In this document: in pieces, positions 31,810 to 39,803 of the stretch
Layout: every line of letters starts with the position of its first letter
Position numbering within the stretch: the stretch's first letter is position 1
Source of the DNA: Streptomyces roseicoloratus
Lineage (GTDB): Bacteria; Actinomycetota; Actinomycetes; Streptomycetales; Streptomycetaceae
NCBI RefSeq assembly: GCF_004117935.1
Contig: NZ_SDOY01000173.1
Span: forward strand, 18,506 to 82,505
Length of the DNA: 64,000 nt
Reading direction: 5' to 3'
Notes under the pieces: generated by a model
The model's input: only the letters and a program-made list of their open reading frames with translations
The model's database searches: none
Told to the model about the DNA's origin: nothing
Position numbers and translations under genes: made by a program

Positions 31810-33405
31810 ATGGCGGAGCTCACGATCCGGCCGGAGGAGATCCGGAACGCGCTGGAGAACTTCGTCCAGTCGTACCAGCCGGACGCGGCCTCGCGCGAGG
31901 AGGTCGGCACGGTCAGCCTGGCCGGCGACGGCATCGCGAAGGTCGAGGGTCTTCCCTCGGCCATGGCGAACGAGCTGCTGAAGTTCGAGGACGGCACCCT
32001 CGGCCTCGCCCTGAACCTCGAGGAGCGCGAGATCGGCGCGATCGTCCTCGGCGAGTTCAGCGGCATCGAGGAGGGACAGACGGTGCAGCGCACCGGCGAG
32101 GTCCTCTCCGTCGGTGTCGGCGAGGGATACCTGGGTCGCGTCGTCGACCCGCTCGGCAACCCGATCGACGGTCTCGGCGAGATCGCGACCGAGGGCCGCC
32201 GCGCCCTCGAGCTGCAGGCGCCCGGCGTCATGCAGCGCAAGTCGGTCCACGAGCCGATGGAGACCGGCTACAAGGCCGTCGACGCCATGACCCCGGTCGG
32301 CCGTGGTCAGCGTCAGCTGATCATCGGTGACCGCCAGACCGGCAAGACCGCCCTGGCCGTCGACACGATCATCAACCAGCGCGACAACTGGCGCTCGGGC
32401 GACGTGAACAAGCAGGTCCGCTGCATCTACGTCGCCGTCGGCCAGAAGGGCTCCACCATCGCGTCCGTGCGCGCTGCCCTGGAAGAGGCCGGCGCGCTCG
32501 AGTACACGACGATCGTCGCCGCCCCGGCGTCCGACCCGGCCGGCTTCAAGTACCTTGCCCCGTACACCGGTTCGGCCATCGGCCAGCACTGGATGTACCA
32601 GGGCAAGCACGTCCTGATCATCTTCGACGACCTGTCGAAGCAGGCCGACGCCTACCGCGCCGTGTCGCTGCTGCTGCGCCGCCCGCCGGGCCGTGAGGCC
32701 TACCCGGGTGACGTCTTCTACCTGCACTCCCGCCTGCTCGAGCGCTGCGCCAAGCTCTCGGACGAGCTGGGTGCCGGCTCGATGACCGGTCTGCCGATCG
32801 TCGAGACCAAGGCCAACGACGTCTCGGCGTTCATCCCGACCAACGTCATCTCCATCACGGACGGCCAGTGCTTCCTGGAGTCCGACCTGTTCAACGCCGG
32901 CCAGCGTCCGGCCCTGAACGTCGGTATCTCCGTCTCCCGAGTCGGTGGCTCCGCCCAGCACCCGGCCATGAAGCAGATCTCCGGCCGTCTCCGCGTGGAC
33001 CTGGCCCAGTTCCGTGAGCTCGAGGCGTTCGCCGCCTTCGGTTCCGACCTGGACGCCGCGTCGAAGGCGCAGCTGGAGCGCGGTCAGCGCATGGTCGAGC
33101 TGCTCAAGCAGGCTCAGTACCAGCCGATGGCCACGGAGAACCAGGTCGTCTCCATCTGGGCCGGCACCACCGGCAAGATGGACGACGTCCCGGTCGCCGA
33201 CATCCGCCGCTTCGAGGCCGAGATGCTGGCGTTCCTGCGCCAGAACCACTCGGGCCTGATGACCTCCATCCGTGAGGGCAAGAAGATGTCGGACGACACG
33301 CTGCAGTCCGTCGCCGACGCGATCGCGGAGTTCAAGAAGCAGTTCGAGACCTCTGACGGCAAGCTGCTCGGCGACGACGCCTCCGCCGTCAACGTCTCGA
33401 AGTGA
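31810..33405 (+). CDS. atpA: ATP synthase F1 subunit alpha
   Basis: 531 aa from ATG 31810 (MAELTIRPEEIRNALENF). Non-catalytic nucleotide-binding subunit. Walker A GDRQTGKTALAVDTI, Walker B HVLIIFDDLSKQADAYR, arginine finger region GISVSRVGGSAQHPAMKQ. Ribosome site AAGGAG lies about 14 nt upstream, somewhat far. Confidence 0.98.
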   Translation: MAELTIRPEEIRNALENFVQSYQPDAASREEVGTVSLAGDGIAKVEGLPSAMANELLKFEDGTLGLALNLEEREIGAIVLGEFSGIEEGQTVQRTGEVLSVGVGEGYLGRVVDPLGNPIDGLGEIATEGRRALELQAPGVMQRKSVHEPMETGYKAVDAMTPVGRGQRQLIIGDRQTGKTALAVDTIINQRDNWRSGDVNKQVRCIYVAVGQKGSTIASVRAALEEAGALEYTTIVAAPASDPAGFKYLAPYTGSAIGQHWMYQGKHVLIIFDDLSKQADAYRAVSLLLRRPPGREAYPGDVFYLHSRLLERCAKLSDELGAGSMTGLPIVETKANDVSAFIPTNVISITDGQCFLESDLFNAGQRPALNVGISVSRVGGSAQHPAMKQISGRLRVDLAQFRELEAFAAFGSDLDAASKAQLERGQRMVELLKQAQYQPMATENQVVSIWAGTTGKMDDVPVADIRRFEAEMLAFLRQNHSGLMTSIREGKKMSDDTLQSVADAIAEFKKQFETSDGKLLGDDASAVNVSK

Positions 33406-33425
33406 CGACGGAAGGGACCTGACTC

Positions 33426-34343
33426 ATGGGAGCGCAGCTCCGGGTCTACAAGCGTCGCATCAAATCCGTCACCGCGACGAAGAAGATCACCAAGGCGATG
33501 GAGATGATCGCCGCCTCGCGCGTCGTCAAGGCGCAGCGCAAGGTGCAGGCGTCGACGCCGTACGCCACCGAGCTCACCCGCGCGGTGACCGCGGTGGCCA
33601 CCGGCGCCAACGACAAGCACGCGCTGACCACCGAGGCGGAGAACCCGACCCGCGCCGCGGTCCTGCTCCTCACGAGCGACCGCGGTCTGGCCGGCGCCTT
33701 CAACTCCAACGCCATCAAGGCGGCGGAGCAGCTCATCAAGAAGCTGGAGGGCGAGGGCAAGGCGGTCGACATCTACGTCGTCGGTCGCCGTGGCGTCGCG
33801 CACTTCAACTTCCGTGAGCGCAAGCTGGCCGACACGTGGACCGGCTTCACGGACGAGCCGACCTACGCGGACGCCAAGAGGATCGGCGAGCCGCTGATCG
33901 AGGCGATCGAGAAGGACACGGCCGAGGGTGGCGTGGACGAGCTCCACATCGTCTACACCGAGTTCGTCTCGATGATGACGCAGACGGCGGTCGAGGCCCG
34001 GCTGCTGCCCCTCAGCCTCGACGAGGTCGCGAAGGAGGCCGGCGAGTCGGACACGCTCCGCCCGCTGTACGACTTCGAGCCTTCGGCGGAGGACGTCCTG
34101 GACGCCCTGCTGCCGCGCTACGTCGAGAGCCGGATCTACAACGCGCTGCTCCAGTCCTCGGCCTCGAAGCACGCCGCCACGCGGCGCGCGATGAAGTCGG
34201 CGACCGACAACGCGGGCGAGCTGATCACCAGCCTCACCCGACTTGCCAACGCGGCCCGCCAGGCCGAAATCACCCAGGAAATCAGCGAGATCGTCGGTGG
34301 CACCGCAGCCCTGGCCGACGCGACCGCGGGGAGTGACAAGTAA
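33426..34343 (+). CDS. atpG: ATP synthase F1 subunit gamma
   Basis: 305 aa. Central rotor shaft: N-terminal helix MGAQLRVYKRRIKSVTATKKITKAMEMIAASRVVKAQ and C-terminal helix ESRIYNALLQSSASKHAATRRAMKSATDNAGELITSLTRLANAARQAEITQEISEIVGG form the coiled coil; LLLTSDRGLAGAFNSNAIK is the Rossmann-like centre. Stop and atpD start overlap by one base (TAATG). Confidence 0.98.
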   Translation: MGAQLRVYKRRIKSVTATKKITKAMEMIAASRVVKAQRKVQASTPYATELTRAVTAVATGANDKHALTTEAENPTRAAVLLLTSDRGLAGAFNSNAIKAAEQLIKKLEGEGKAVDIYVVGRRGVAHFNFRERKLADTWTGFTDEPTYADAKRIGEPLIEAIEKDTAEGGVDELHIVYTEFVSMMTQTAVEARLLPLSLDEVAKEAGESDTLRPLYDFEPSAEDVLDALLPRYVESRIYNALLQSSASKHAATRRAMKSATDNAGELITSLTRLANAARQAEITQEISEIVGGTAALADATAGSDK

Positions 34344-35782
34344 TGACGACCTCTGTTGAGACCGCCGCTGCCACGGGCCGCGTCGCCCGGGTCATCGGCC
34401 CGGTCGTCGACGTGGAGTTCCCCGTCGACGCGATGCCGGAGATCTACAACGCGCTGAACGTCGAGGTGCCGGACCCGTCCGGCGAGGGCACCAAGACCCT
34501 GACCCTCGAGGTCGCGCAGCACCTCGGTGACGGCATGGTCCGCGCCATCTCGATGCAGCCCACCGACGGTCTGGTCCGCCAGGCCCCGGTGATCGACACG
34601 GGTGCGGCCATCTCCGTCCCGGTCGGTGACGTCACCAAGGGCAAGGTGTTCAACACCCTGGGCGAGGTCCTGAACGAGGACGCGTCCACGGTCGCGAGCG
34701 CCGAGCGCTGGCCGATCCACCGCAAGGCCCCGGCCTTCGACCAGCTCGAGTCCAAGACCGAGATGTTCGAGACCGGCCTGAAGGTCGTCGACCTCCTCAC
34801 CCCGTACGTCAAGGGTGGAAAGATCGGTCTGTTCGGTGGCGCCGGTGTCGGCAAGACCGTTCTGATCCAGGAAATGATCATGCGTGTGGCGAAGCTGCAC
34901 GAGGGCGTGTCGGTCTTCGCGGGCGTCGGTGAGCGCACCCGTGAGGGCAACGACCTCATGGTCGAGATGGAGGAGGCCGGCGTTCTCGACAAGACCGCGC
35001 TGGTCTTCGGCCAGATGGACGAGCCCCCGGGCACCCGTCTGCGCGTCGCCCTGGCCGGTCTGACCATGGCGGAGTACTTCCGCGATGTGCAGAAGCAGGA
35101 CGTGCTGTTCTTCATCGACAACATCTTCCGCTTCACCCAGGCCGGTTCCGAGGTGTCGACCCTGCTCGGCCGCATGCCCTCCGCGGTGGGCTACCAGCCG
35201 AACCTGGCCGACGAGATGGGTCTCCTCCAGGAGCGCATCACCTCGACCCGTGGTCACTCGATCACCTCGATGCAGGCGATCTACGTCCCCGCCGACGACC
35301 TCACCGACCCGGCGCCGGCGACCACCTTCGCCCACCTCGACGCGACGACGGTTCTCTCCCGTCCGATCTCCGAGAAGGGCATCTACCCGGCCGTGGACCC
35401 GCTGGACTCCACGTCCCGGATCCTGGACCCGCGCTACATCGCGCAGGACCACTACGACGCCGCCATGCGCGTCAAGGGCATCCTGCAGAAGTACAAGGAC
35501 CTCCAGGACATCATCGCGATCCTCGGTATCGACGAGCTCAGCGAGGAAGACAAGCTCGTCGTGCACCGCGCGCGTCGTGTCGAGCGCTTCCTGTCCCAGA
35601 ACACCCACGCGGCGAAGCAGTTCACCGGTGTGGACGGTTCGGACGTTCCGCTCGACGAGTCGATCGCCGCGTTCAACGCGATCTGCGACGGTGAGTTCGA
35701 CCACTTCCCGGAGCAGGCCTTCTTCATGTGTGGTGGTCTCGAGGACCTCAAGAAGAACGCCAAGGAGCTCGGCGTCTCCTGA
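34343..35782 (+). CDS. atpD: ATP synthase F1 subunit beta
   Basis: 479 aa. Catalytic subunit. Walker A GGAGVGKTVLIQEM, catalytic Glu in GVGERTREGNDL, Walker B VLFFIDNIFRFTQAGSEVSTLLGRMPSAVGYQ, and the DELSEED-equivalent IDELSEEDKLVVHRARRVERFLSQ at the lever near the C-terminus. Length is typical. Confidence 0.99.
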   Translation: MTTSVETAAATGRVARVIGPVVDVEFPVDAMPEIYNALNVEVPDPSGEGTKTLTLEVAQHLGDGMVRAISMQPTDGLVRQAPVIDTGAAISVPVGDVTKGKVFNTLGEVLNEDASTVASAERWPIHRKAPAFDQLESKTEMFETGLKVVDLLTPYVKGGKIGLFGGAGVGKTVLIQEMIMRVAKLHEGVSVFAGVGERTREGNDLMVEMEEAGVLDKTALVFGQMDEPPGTRLRVALAGLTMAEYFRDVQKQDVLFFIDNIFRFTQAGSEVSTLLGRMPSAVGYQPNLADEMGLLQERITSTRGHSITSMQAIYVPADDLTDPAPATTFAHLDATTVLSRPISEKGIYPAVDPLDSTSRILDPRYIAQDHYDAAMRVKGILQKYKDLQDIIAILGIDELSEEDKLVVHRARRVERFLSQNTHAAKQFTGVDGSDVPLDESIAAFNAICDGEFDHFPEQAFFMCGGLEDLKKNAKELGVS

Positions 35783-35795
35783 GCCCTGTGCTCGC

Positions 35796-35827
35796 CGAGG
35801 GGGGCGGGTTCGGTCCCGCCCCCCTCG
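35796..35827 (+). terminator. Hairpin between atpD and atpC
   Basis: 13-bp perfect stem (35796-35808 with 35815-35827) and a TTCGGT loop. Being inside the operon, it could stabilise the upstream mRNA or reduce read-through into atpC. Confidence 0.7.
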
Positions 35828-35893
35828 TCACGCCCCTTAGAATTGATCCCAACACCCGGCAGCACGGCCGGGTGGTGACCCGAGGAGCCACCC

Positions 35894-36268
35894 TTGGCTG
35901 CTGAGCTGCACGTCGAGCTGGTCGCCGCGGACCGGAGTGTCTGGTCCGGCGAGGCCACCCTGGTCATCGCGCGTACCACCTCCGGCGACATCGGCGTCAT
36001 GCCCGGCCACCAGCCGCTGCTCGGTGTGCTGGAGTCGGGCCCGGTGACCATCCGTACGAGCGAGGGCGGCACTGTCGTCGCCGCCGTTCACGGCGGTTTC
36101 CTGTCGTTCGCCGACGACAAGCTTTCTCTGCTCGCGGAGATCGCCGAGCTGTCGGACGAGATCGACACCCAGCGCGCCGAGCGCGCGCTGGAGCGCGCCA
36201 AGGCCGGCGACGACGCCGCCGCCGAGCGGCGCGCCGAGGTCCGGCTGCGCGCGGTAGCGGTCCGCTAG
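35894..36268 (+). CDS. atpC: ATP synthase F1 subunit epsilon
   Basis: 124 aa from TTG 35894 with CGAGGAG upstream. N-terminal beta-sandwich (LHVELVAADRSVWSGEATLVIARTTSGDIGVMPGHQPLLGVLESGPVTI) and a helical C-terminus (DTQRAERALERAKAGDDAAAERRAEVRLRAVA). Bottom part of the central stalk; the C-terminal helices can inhibit ATP hydrolysis. The gap after atpD holds the hairpin at 35796. Confidence 0.96.
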   Translation: MAAELHVELVAADRSVWSGEATLVIARTTSGDIGVMPGHQPLLGVLESGPVTIRTSEGGTVVAAVHGGFLSFADDKLSLLAEIAELSDEIDTQRAERALERAKAGDDAAAERRAEVRLRAVAVR

Positions 36269-36290
36269 CGGTCCGCACCGAGAGCCCAGC

Positions 36291-36339
36291 CCTCAGCCGC
36301 GGTACGGCTGGAATTTTCCAGACCGTGCCGCGGCTGAGG
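36291..36339 (+). terminator. Terminator of the atp operon
   Basis: About 21 paired positions (36291-36311 with 36318-36339), broken by one wobble and one bulge, around an AATTTT loop. It starts 23 nt after the atpC stop. Confidence 0.85.
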
Positions 36340-36406
36340 CGATGCAGATGCAGGTTGTATTCGGTCAGGCCGGCTCCGCCGGTCACGGGACGCAGCGAGG
36401 AGGTCG

Positions 36407-36859
36407 GTGAAGATGTTCCTCGCGCTGCTCGTGTGCGGCCTGGTCGTCGCACTGCTGGTGATCGGGCTCTTCGTCTTCGGTTTGCGCAGAAGGCTCATCC
36501 AGCGCGCAGGCGGCACGTTCGACTGTTCCCTGCGCTGGAACGTACCCGAGACCCCGGACACCAGCGGCAAGGGCTGGTCGTACGGGGTCGCGCGTTACAG
36601 CGGCGACGAGATCGCCTGGTTCCGGGTCTTCTCGTACGCGCCCCGTCCGCGGCGGGTCCTGGAGCGCTCGGCCATCGAGGTCCTGGAGCGCCGGATGCCG
36701 GAGGGCGAGGAGGAGCTGGCGCTGCTGTCGGACTCCGTGATCCAGGGCTGCCTGGTGAAGGGCACCCGCCTGGAGCTGGCGATGAGCGAGGACGCGCTCA
36801 CGGGCTTCCTGGCCTGGCTGGAGGCGGCGCCGCCCGGCCAGCGCGTCAACGTCGCTTGA
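36407..36859 (+). CDS. DUF2550 membrane protein
   Basis: 150 aa from GTG 36407 (CGAGGAGG upstream; ATG 36413 also possible). One N-terminal membrane helix (3-26, FLALLVCGLVVALLVIGLFVFGL) followed by RRRLIQRAGGTFDCSLRWNVPE, a PH-like cytoplasmic domain with GWSYGVARYSGDEIAWFRVFSYAPRPRRVLERS, ending LEAAPPGQRVNVA. DUF2550 proteins lie next to atpC across actinobacteria; function unknown. Confidence 0.88.
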   Translation: MKMFLALLVCGLVVALLVIGLFVFGLRRRLIQRAGGTFDCSLRWNVPETPDTSGKGWSYGVARYSGDEIAWFRVFSYAPRPRRVLERSAIEVLERRMPEGEEELALLSDSVIQGCLVKGTRLELAMSEDALTGFLAWLEAAPPGQRVNVA

Positions 36860-36885
36860 GGACGCCGTCCCGTCGGGTGGGGGCA

Positions 36886-36908
36886 CTCCCGGTCGAAGTC
36901 CGGGGGAG
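36886..36908 (+). repeat. Dispersed-type palindrome supplying the PPTase leader
   Basis: CTCCCGG-tcgaagt-CCGGGGGAG in the context gtgggggcac...gggggagggtc, a sequence style I have seen repeatedly between Streptomyces genes. It fills most of the 54-bp gap, and its right end gives the GGGGGAGGG ribosome site of the next gene. Confidence 0.5.
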
Positions 36909-36913
36909 GGTCG

Positions 36914-37597
36914 GTGTCGGCTGACGCAGGGGTACGGCCCGGTGAGTGCCATGTGTGGACCGCCCGGGCCGTTTCCGTTTCCCCGGATCTCGCGGCGCTG
37001 CTCGACGACGCCGAGCGGCGGGTGTACGCGTCGTTTCTGCGCGAGCCCGACGCCGCCCTGTACGTGACCGCGCACGCGCTGCTGCGTCTCGTCGTGGGCG
37101 AGGCCCTGGGCCGTGACCCGGCGGATCTGGTCTTCGCGGCGGGGCCGCACGGCAAGCCGTATCTGGAGAACGCGCGGGTGGAGTTCTCGCTGTCGCACGC
37201 GGGGGAGCGGGTGGCGGTCGCCGTGACCTCGGACACCCCGGTGGGGGTGGACGTCGAGCGGGTTCCCCGGGCCGGGGCCGAGCTGCCGCTGCACGTGCTG
37301 TCGCCGGCGGAGCGGGCGGCGTACGACCTGCTGCCCGCGGGCTGCCGGGCCGGTGCCTTCACCTCGTACTGGGTGCGCAAGGAGGCCGTGCTCAAGGCCA
37401 CGGGGGAGGGGCTGCGGGTGGATCCCGCGCGGCTGACCGTGTCCGCGGCGGACCGGCCGGCGGAGCTGCTGGGCTGGCGCGGCCGGAAGGCCGTACGCGG
37501 GGAAGCCGTACAGGGGAAAGCCGTACGCGGGGAAGCCGTACAGCCGCACCTGCCGGTGCGGCTGTACGACCTCGGTTCCCCTGAGGGGTACCGGTGA
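36914..37597 (+). CDS. 4'-phosphopantetheinyl transferase (Sfp type)
   Basis: 227 aa from GTG 36914. Transfers phosphopantetheine from CoA to carrier proteins of polyketide, peptide or fatty-acid synthases. HGKPYLENARVEFSLSHAGERVAVAVTSDTPVGVDVERV carries the Mg-binding Asp/Glu and SYWVRKEAVLKATGEGL the catalytic W/KE..K motif. The C-terminus contains an in-frame run of 5-residue repeats (AVRGE/AVQGK/AVRGE), which lengthens the last loop. No synthase gene is adjacent, so the target is unknown. Confidence 0.9.
   Translation: MSADAGVRPGECHVWTARAVSVSPDLAALLDDAERRVYASFLREPDAALYVTAHALLRLVVGEALGRDPADLVFAAGPHGKPYLENARVEFSLSHAGERVAVAVTSDTPVGVDVERVPRAGAELPLHVLSPAERAAYDLLPAGCRAGAFTSYWVRKEAVLKATGEGLRVDPARLTVSAADRPAELLGWRGRKAVRGEAVQGKAVRGEAVQPHLPVRLYDLGSPEGYR
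37490..37543 (+). repeat. 15-bp tandem repeat inside the PPTase gene
   Basis: Units GCCGTACGCGGGGAA (37490, 37520) and GCCGTACAGGGGAAA (37505), plus a partial unit (37535). In frame, so copy changes alter the protein by 5 residues. Confidence 0.9.
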
Positions 37598-37719
37598 TGA
37601 CGCTCTTTGAAATCGGCCACCCTCTGCTCAGGGGTGACCCCAGACCTGCTCGCGATTCCCCAGTCTGGAGTGACATGACCTTCGTGGGGCGGGGGGCCGG
37701 TTTGTTCCTCGGCCGACGG

Positions 37720-38217
37720 TCAGGGCTGGTTCGCGATCCGCCGACCGAGCTGTTCGAGGAACGCCTGCAAGCTGGACGTGGCGACCTCGAAGTCGTCAAA
37801 CCAGGAGGCCGTGGCGGACTTCCAGACTTGTCCGCTGTCTCCGATCGCGAACAGGTGGCCCCCGCCGTCGCTGGCGAAGACCAGCGCGATCGATTCGCCG
37901 TCGACCGGAGCGGGGCCGTACTCACGGAAGTGCTCCGCCGCCATCGCAGGTGAGTGGATGAAGTGCCCGCTGTCGACGTCGGGCAGGGAAGCCTCGCTGA
38001 TCACCCAGTAGAGCGTGGTCAGATCGGAGGGGATCGGCGTCAGGTCCACGAGTGCGCCCGTCGCCTGGTGGCTGTCGTCGGTTGCAAGCATCACGGCGTT
38101 GTGGCCGGGCGGGAAGCCGTGCGTCGGGAGAAAGGACCGCATCAGCCTCGTCAGCGCCGCATCGGCCTGTTCCCGCCAGGACCGGACCCACTCCGCGTCA
38201 AGCCGCTCACCAGGCAC
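37720..38217 (-). CDS. SUKH (SMI1/KNR4)-like protein
   Basis: 165 aa from GTG 38217, preceded by GAGGGGGA; upstream in-frame residues to 38286 look non-coding. The pattern HSPAMAAEHFREYGPAPVDGESIALVFASDGGGHLFAIGDSGQVWKSATASW...SLQAFLEQLG fits the SUKH fold: a Gly-rich turn followed by beta strands. SUKH proteins often act as immunity proteins against nuclease toxins. No toxin gene is next to it; it lies just left of the Tn3 transposon. Confidence 0.6.
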   Translation of the reverse strand: MPGERLDAEWVRSWREQADAALTRLMRSFLPTHGFPPGHNAVMLATDDSHQATGALVDLTPIPSDLTTLYWVISEASLPDVDSGHFIHSPAMAAEHFREYGPAPVDGESIALVFASDGGGHLFAIGDSGQVWKSATASWFDDFEVATSSLQAFLEQLGRRIANQP

Positions 38218-38364
38218 GTTTCCCCCTCGAATACGCGTGAGGCCCGCCGGCGCGAGCCCGGAAGAACATATCGGAGGGCTCAGCACGGGGTGCGATGAGA
38301 CCGCGCGTCTTCCGGTCCGCCGCTCCTGGATCGGTCAAACCTGCTCAGGCGATCTCCCCACTCA

Positions 38365-38416
38365 TCCGGGTGTGAGTAGTCGGGGTACAGGAAATCCCGG
38401 TGAGAACGATCATGGT
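38365..38416. repeat. Left terminal inverted repeat
   Basis: 52 bp, exactly complementary to 44469-44520. Tn3-family ends are usually 38 bp; a GGGG typical of Tn3 tips lies inside at 38382. The inner end overlaps the tnpR stop codon. Confidence 0.9.
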
Positions 38417-39330
38417 CTCGGTGTGAGGGTGCTGACGCGGTTCTCGTACTCGCGACGGGCTTTGCGCTGGGCTGGGACCGCCGGGGCGCCCGGGCCTCCG
38501 TCGAGCGGCTGGCAGCGGGCGAGGAGTCGGTGGTGCACGGCCGGGACGGCGGTGACGCGCAGGGTGTAGCCCTGGCCGCGTCGTACGGTCACGCCCTGGT
38601 CGAGCGCGGCCCGCTCGACGTCGTCCAGCTCGTCGGCGCGGAGGAAGTCGGCGACCTTGCCCGGCATGTCGAGGGTGACCGGCAACTCCGGGGCGGGGGC
38701 GTCCTCGGTGGAGGTGTGGTCGGGCAGAAGGTCGGCGACGGCCGTGCGGATCGCGCCGCGGCTGACCCGGTGGTCGCGGGCGAGGGCGGCGATCGAGCGG
38801 CCCTCCAGGTACGCGGTGCGTACGTCGTCGGTCTTGTCGGCCGCCACGGCGGGGCGGCGGCCGCCTTTGCTGCCCTTGGCCTCGGCGGCGCGCAGTCCGT
38901 CGTAGGTGAGCTCGCGCTGAAGGTCGCGCTGGAGCTCGCCGGCGGCGGCGAGGGTCTGCACCATGAACTTCACCGTGGACAGCAGCTCGCCGGTGCGCGG
39001 GTGGCGGGCGGTCAGGTCCATGGCGGAGAACGCGCCGTCGTGGATGCGCAGCGCCACCTGGTCGCGGTGGAGGACGTCGAGCACGTCGAGGATGTGGCCG
39101 GTGCCGCGTACGAGGCGGAACATCTCGGAGATGTGGACGGTGTCGCCGGGCCGGGCGTAGTCGAGGAGCGCGCGGAACTTCGGGCGCTGGAGGGGGTGGA
39201 GGCGGCTGGAGGTGCCGGGGTCCTCCTCGAAGACGACCGGGTCCTCGATGCCGGCCTCGTCCAGGACGAGGTTCTGCCGGGCGGTGGACTGTTGGTCGGT
39301 TGAGACCCGCTTGTAGACCAGGTTCGCCAC
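38410..39330 (-). CDS. tnpR: Serine recombinase (Tn3-family resolvase)
   Basis: 306 aa. Resolves transposition cointegrates at res. N-terminal catalytic domain: MANLVYKRVSTDQQSTARQ (nucleophile Ser in RVST), FEEDPGTSSRLHPLQRPKFRALLDYARPGDTVHISEMFRLVRGTGHILDVL and the E-helix. A helix-turn-helix (ARDHRVSRGAIRTAVADLL, about 190-210) binds DNA. The C-terminal ~90 residues are extra compared with the 185-residue classic resolvases. Its start lies next to the repeats of the res region. Confidence 0.92.
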   Translation of the reverse strand: MANLVYKRVSTDQQSTARQNLVLDEAGIEDPVVFEEDPGTSSRLHPLQRPKFRALLDYARPGDTVHISEMFRLVRGTGHILDVLDVLHRDQVALRIHDGAFSAMDLTARHPRTGELLSTVKFMVQTLAAAGELQRDLQRELTYDGLRAAEAKGSKGGRRPAVAADKTDDVRTAYLEGRSIAALARDHRVSRGAIRTAVADLLPDHTSTEDAPAPELPVTLDMPGKVADFLRADELDDVERAALDQGVTVRRGQGYTLRVTAVPAVHHRLLARCQPLDGGPGAPAVPAQRKARREYENRVSTLTPRP

Positions 39331-39803
39331 TCGGGGGCCCCTTCCGTACGGAGGATCGGACCCTATCTGTCGTCAAACCCTGTCAGCAATCGCCATCGGA
39401 TCTGATTGGATTCGCGCCGCCGCGAACCCCCGGATTGCACGGGTTCATTGGACGCTCGGTCCGCCTGTCGTCAAACGATCGTTTGACGACAGGGAGGAGG
39501 TCGCCAGTTCGTGGGCGGCCACCAGTTGTCCAGGACGTCGACACCTCGCAGGGGCCACGGACTTCCAGGGCCCGCTCGGCCGGGGGCACGGGGTGAAGCG
39601 GAGGCCCTGTGAGAGCAGATGCCGATTCTCCCGCCTTACAGACGGGGACGTGCCGGGGGTGAAATGCTGATACCAAGGCGTTCGCGCCGGTGAACACTTG
39701 GGCGTCCAGAGGGTCTCTGGAGAGTGGCCGCATCGCGATCTCCATCGCGCCGGTTCGCTGGTAGGAAGCACGGGAGCGTTCGGAGCAGGGGGAGGGCGGG
39801 ACG
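39331..39803. promoter_or_regulatory. res region and tnpR/kinase intergenic space
   Basis: No gene in 473 bp. A perfect 30-bp palindrome spans 39462-39491, built of CTGTCGTCAAAC and its reverse; the same 12-mer occurs alone at 39367-39378. This is the layout expected for resolvase subsites, the palindrome being the likely crossover site I. The right part must contain the kinase promoter; GGGGGAGGGCGG near 39790 is the kinase ribosome site. Confidence 0.7.
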
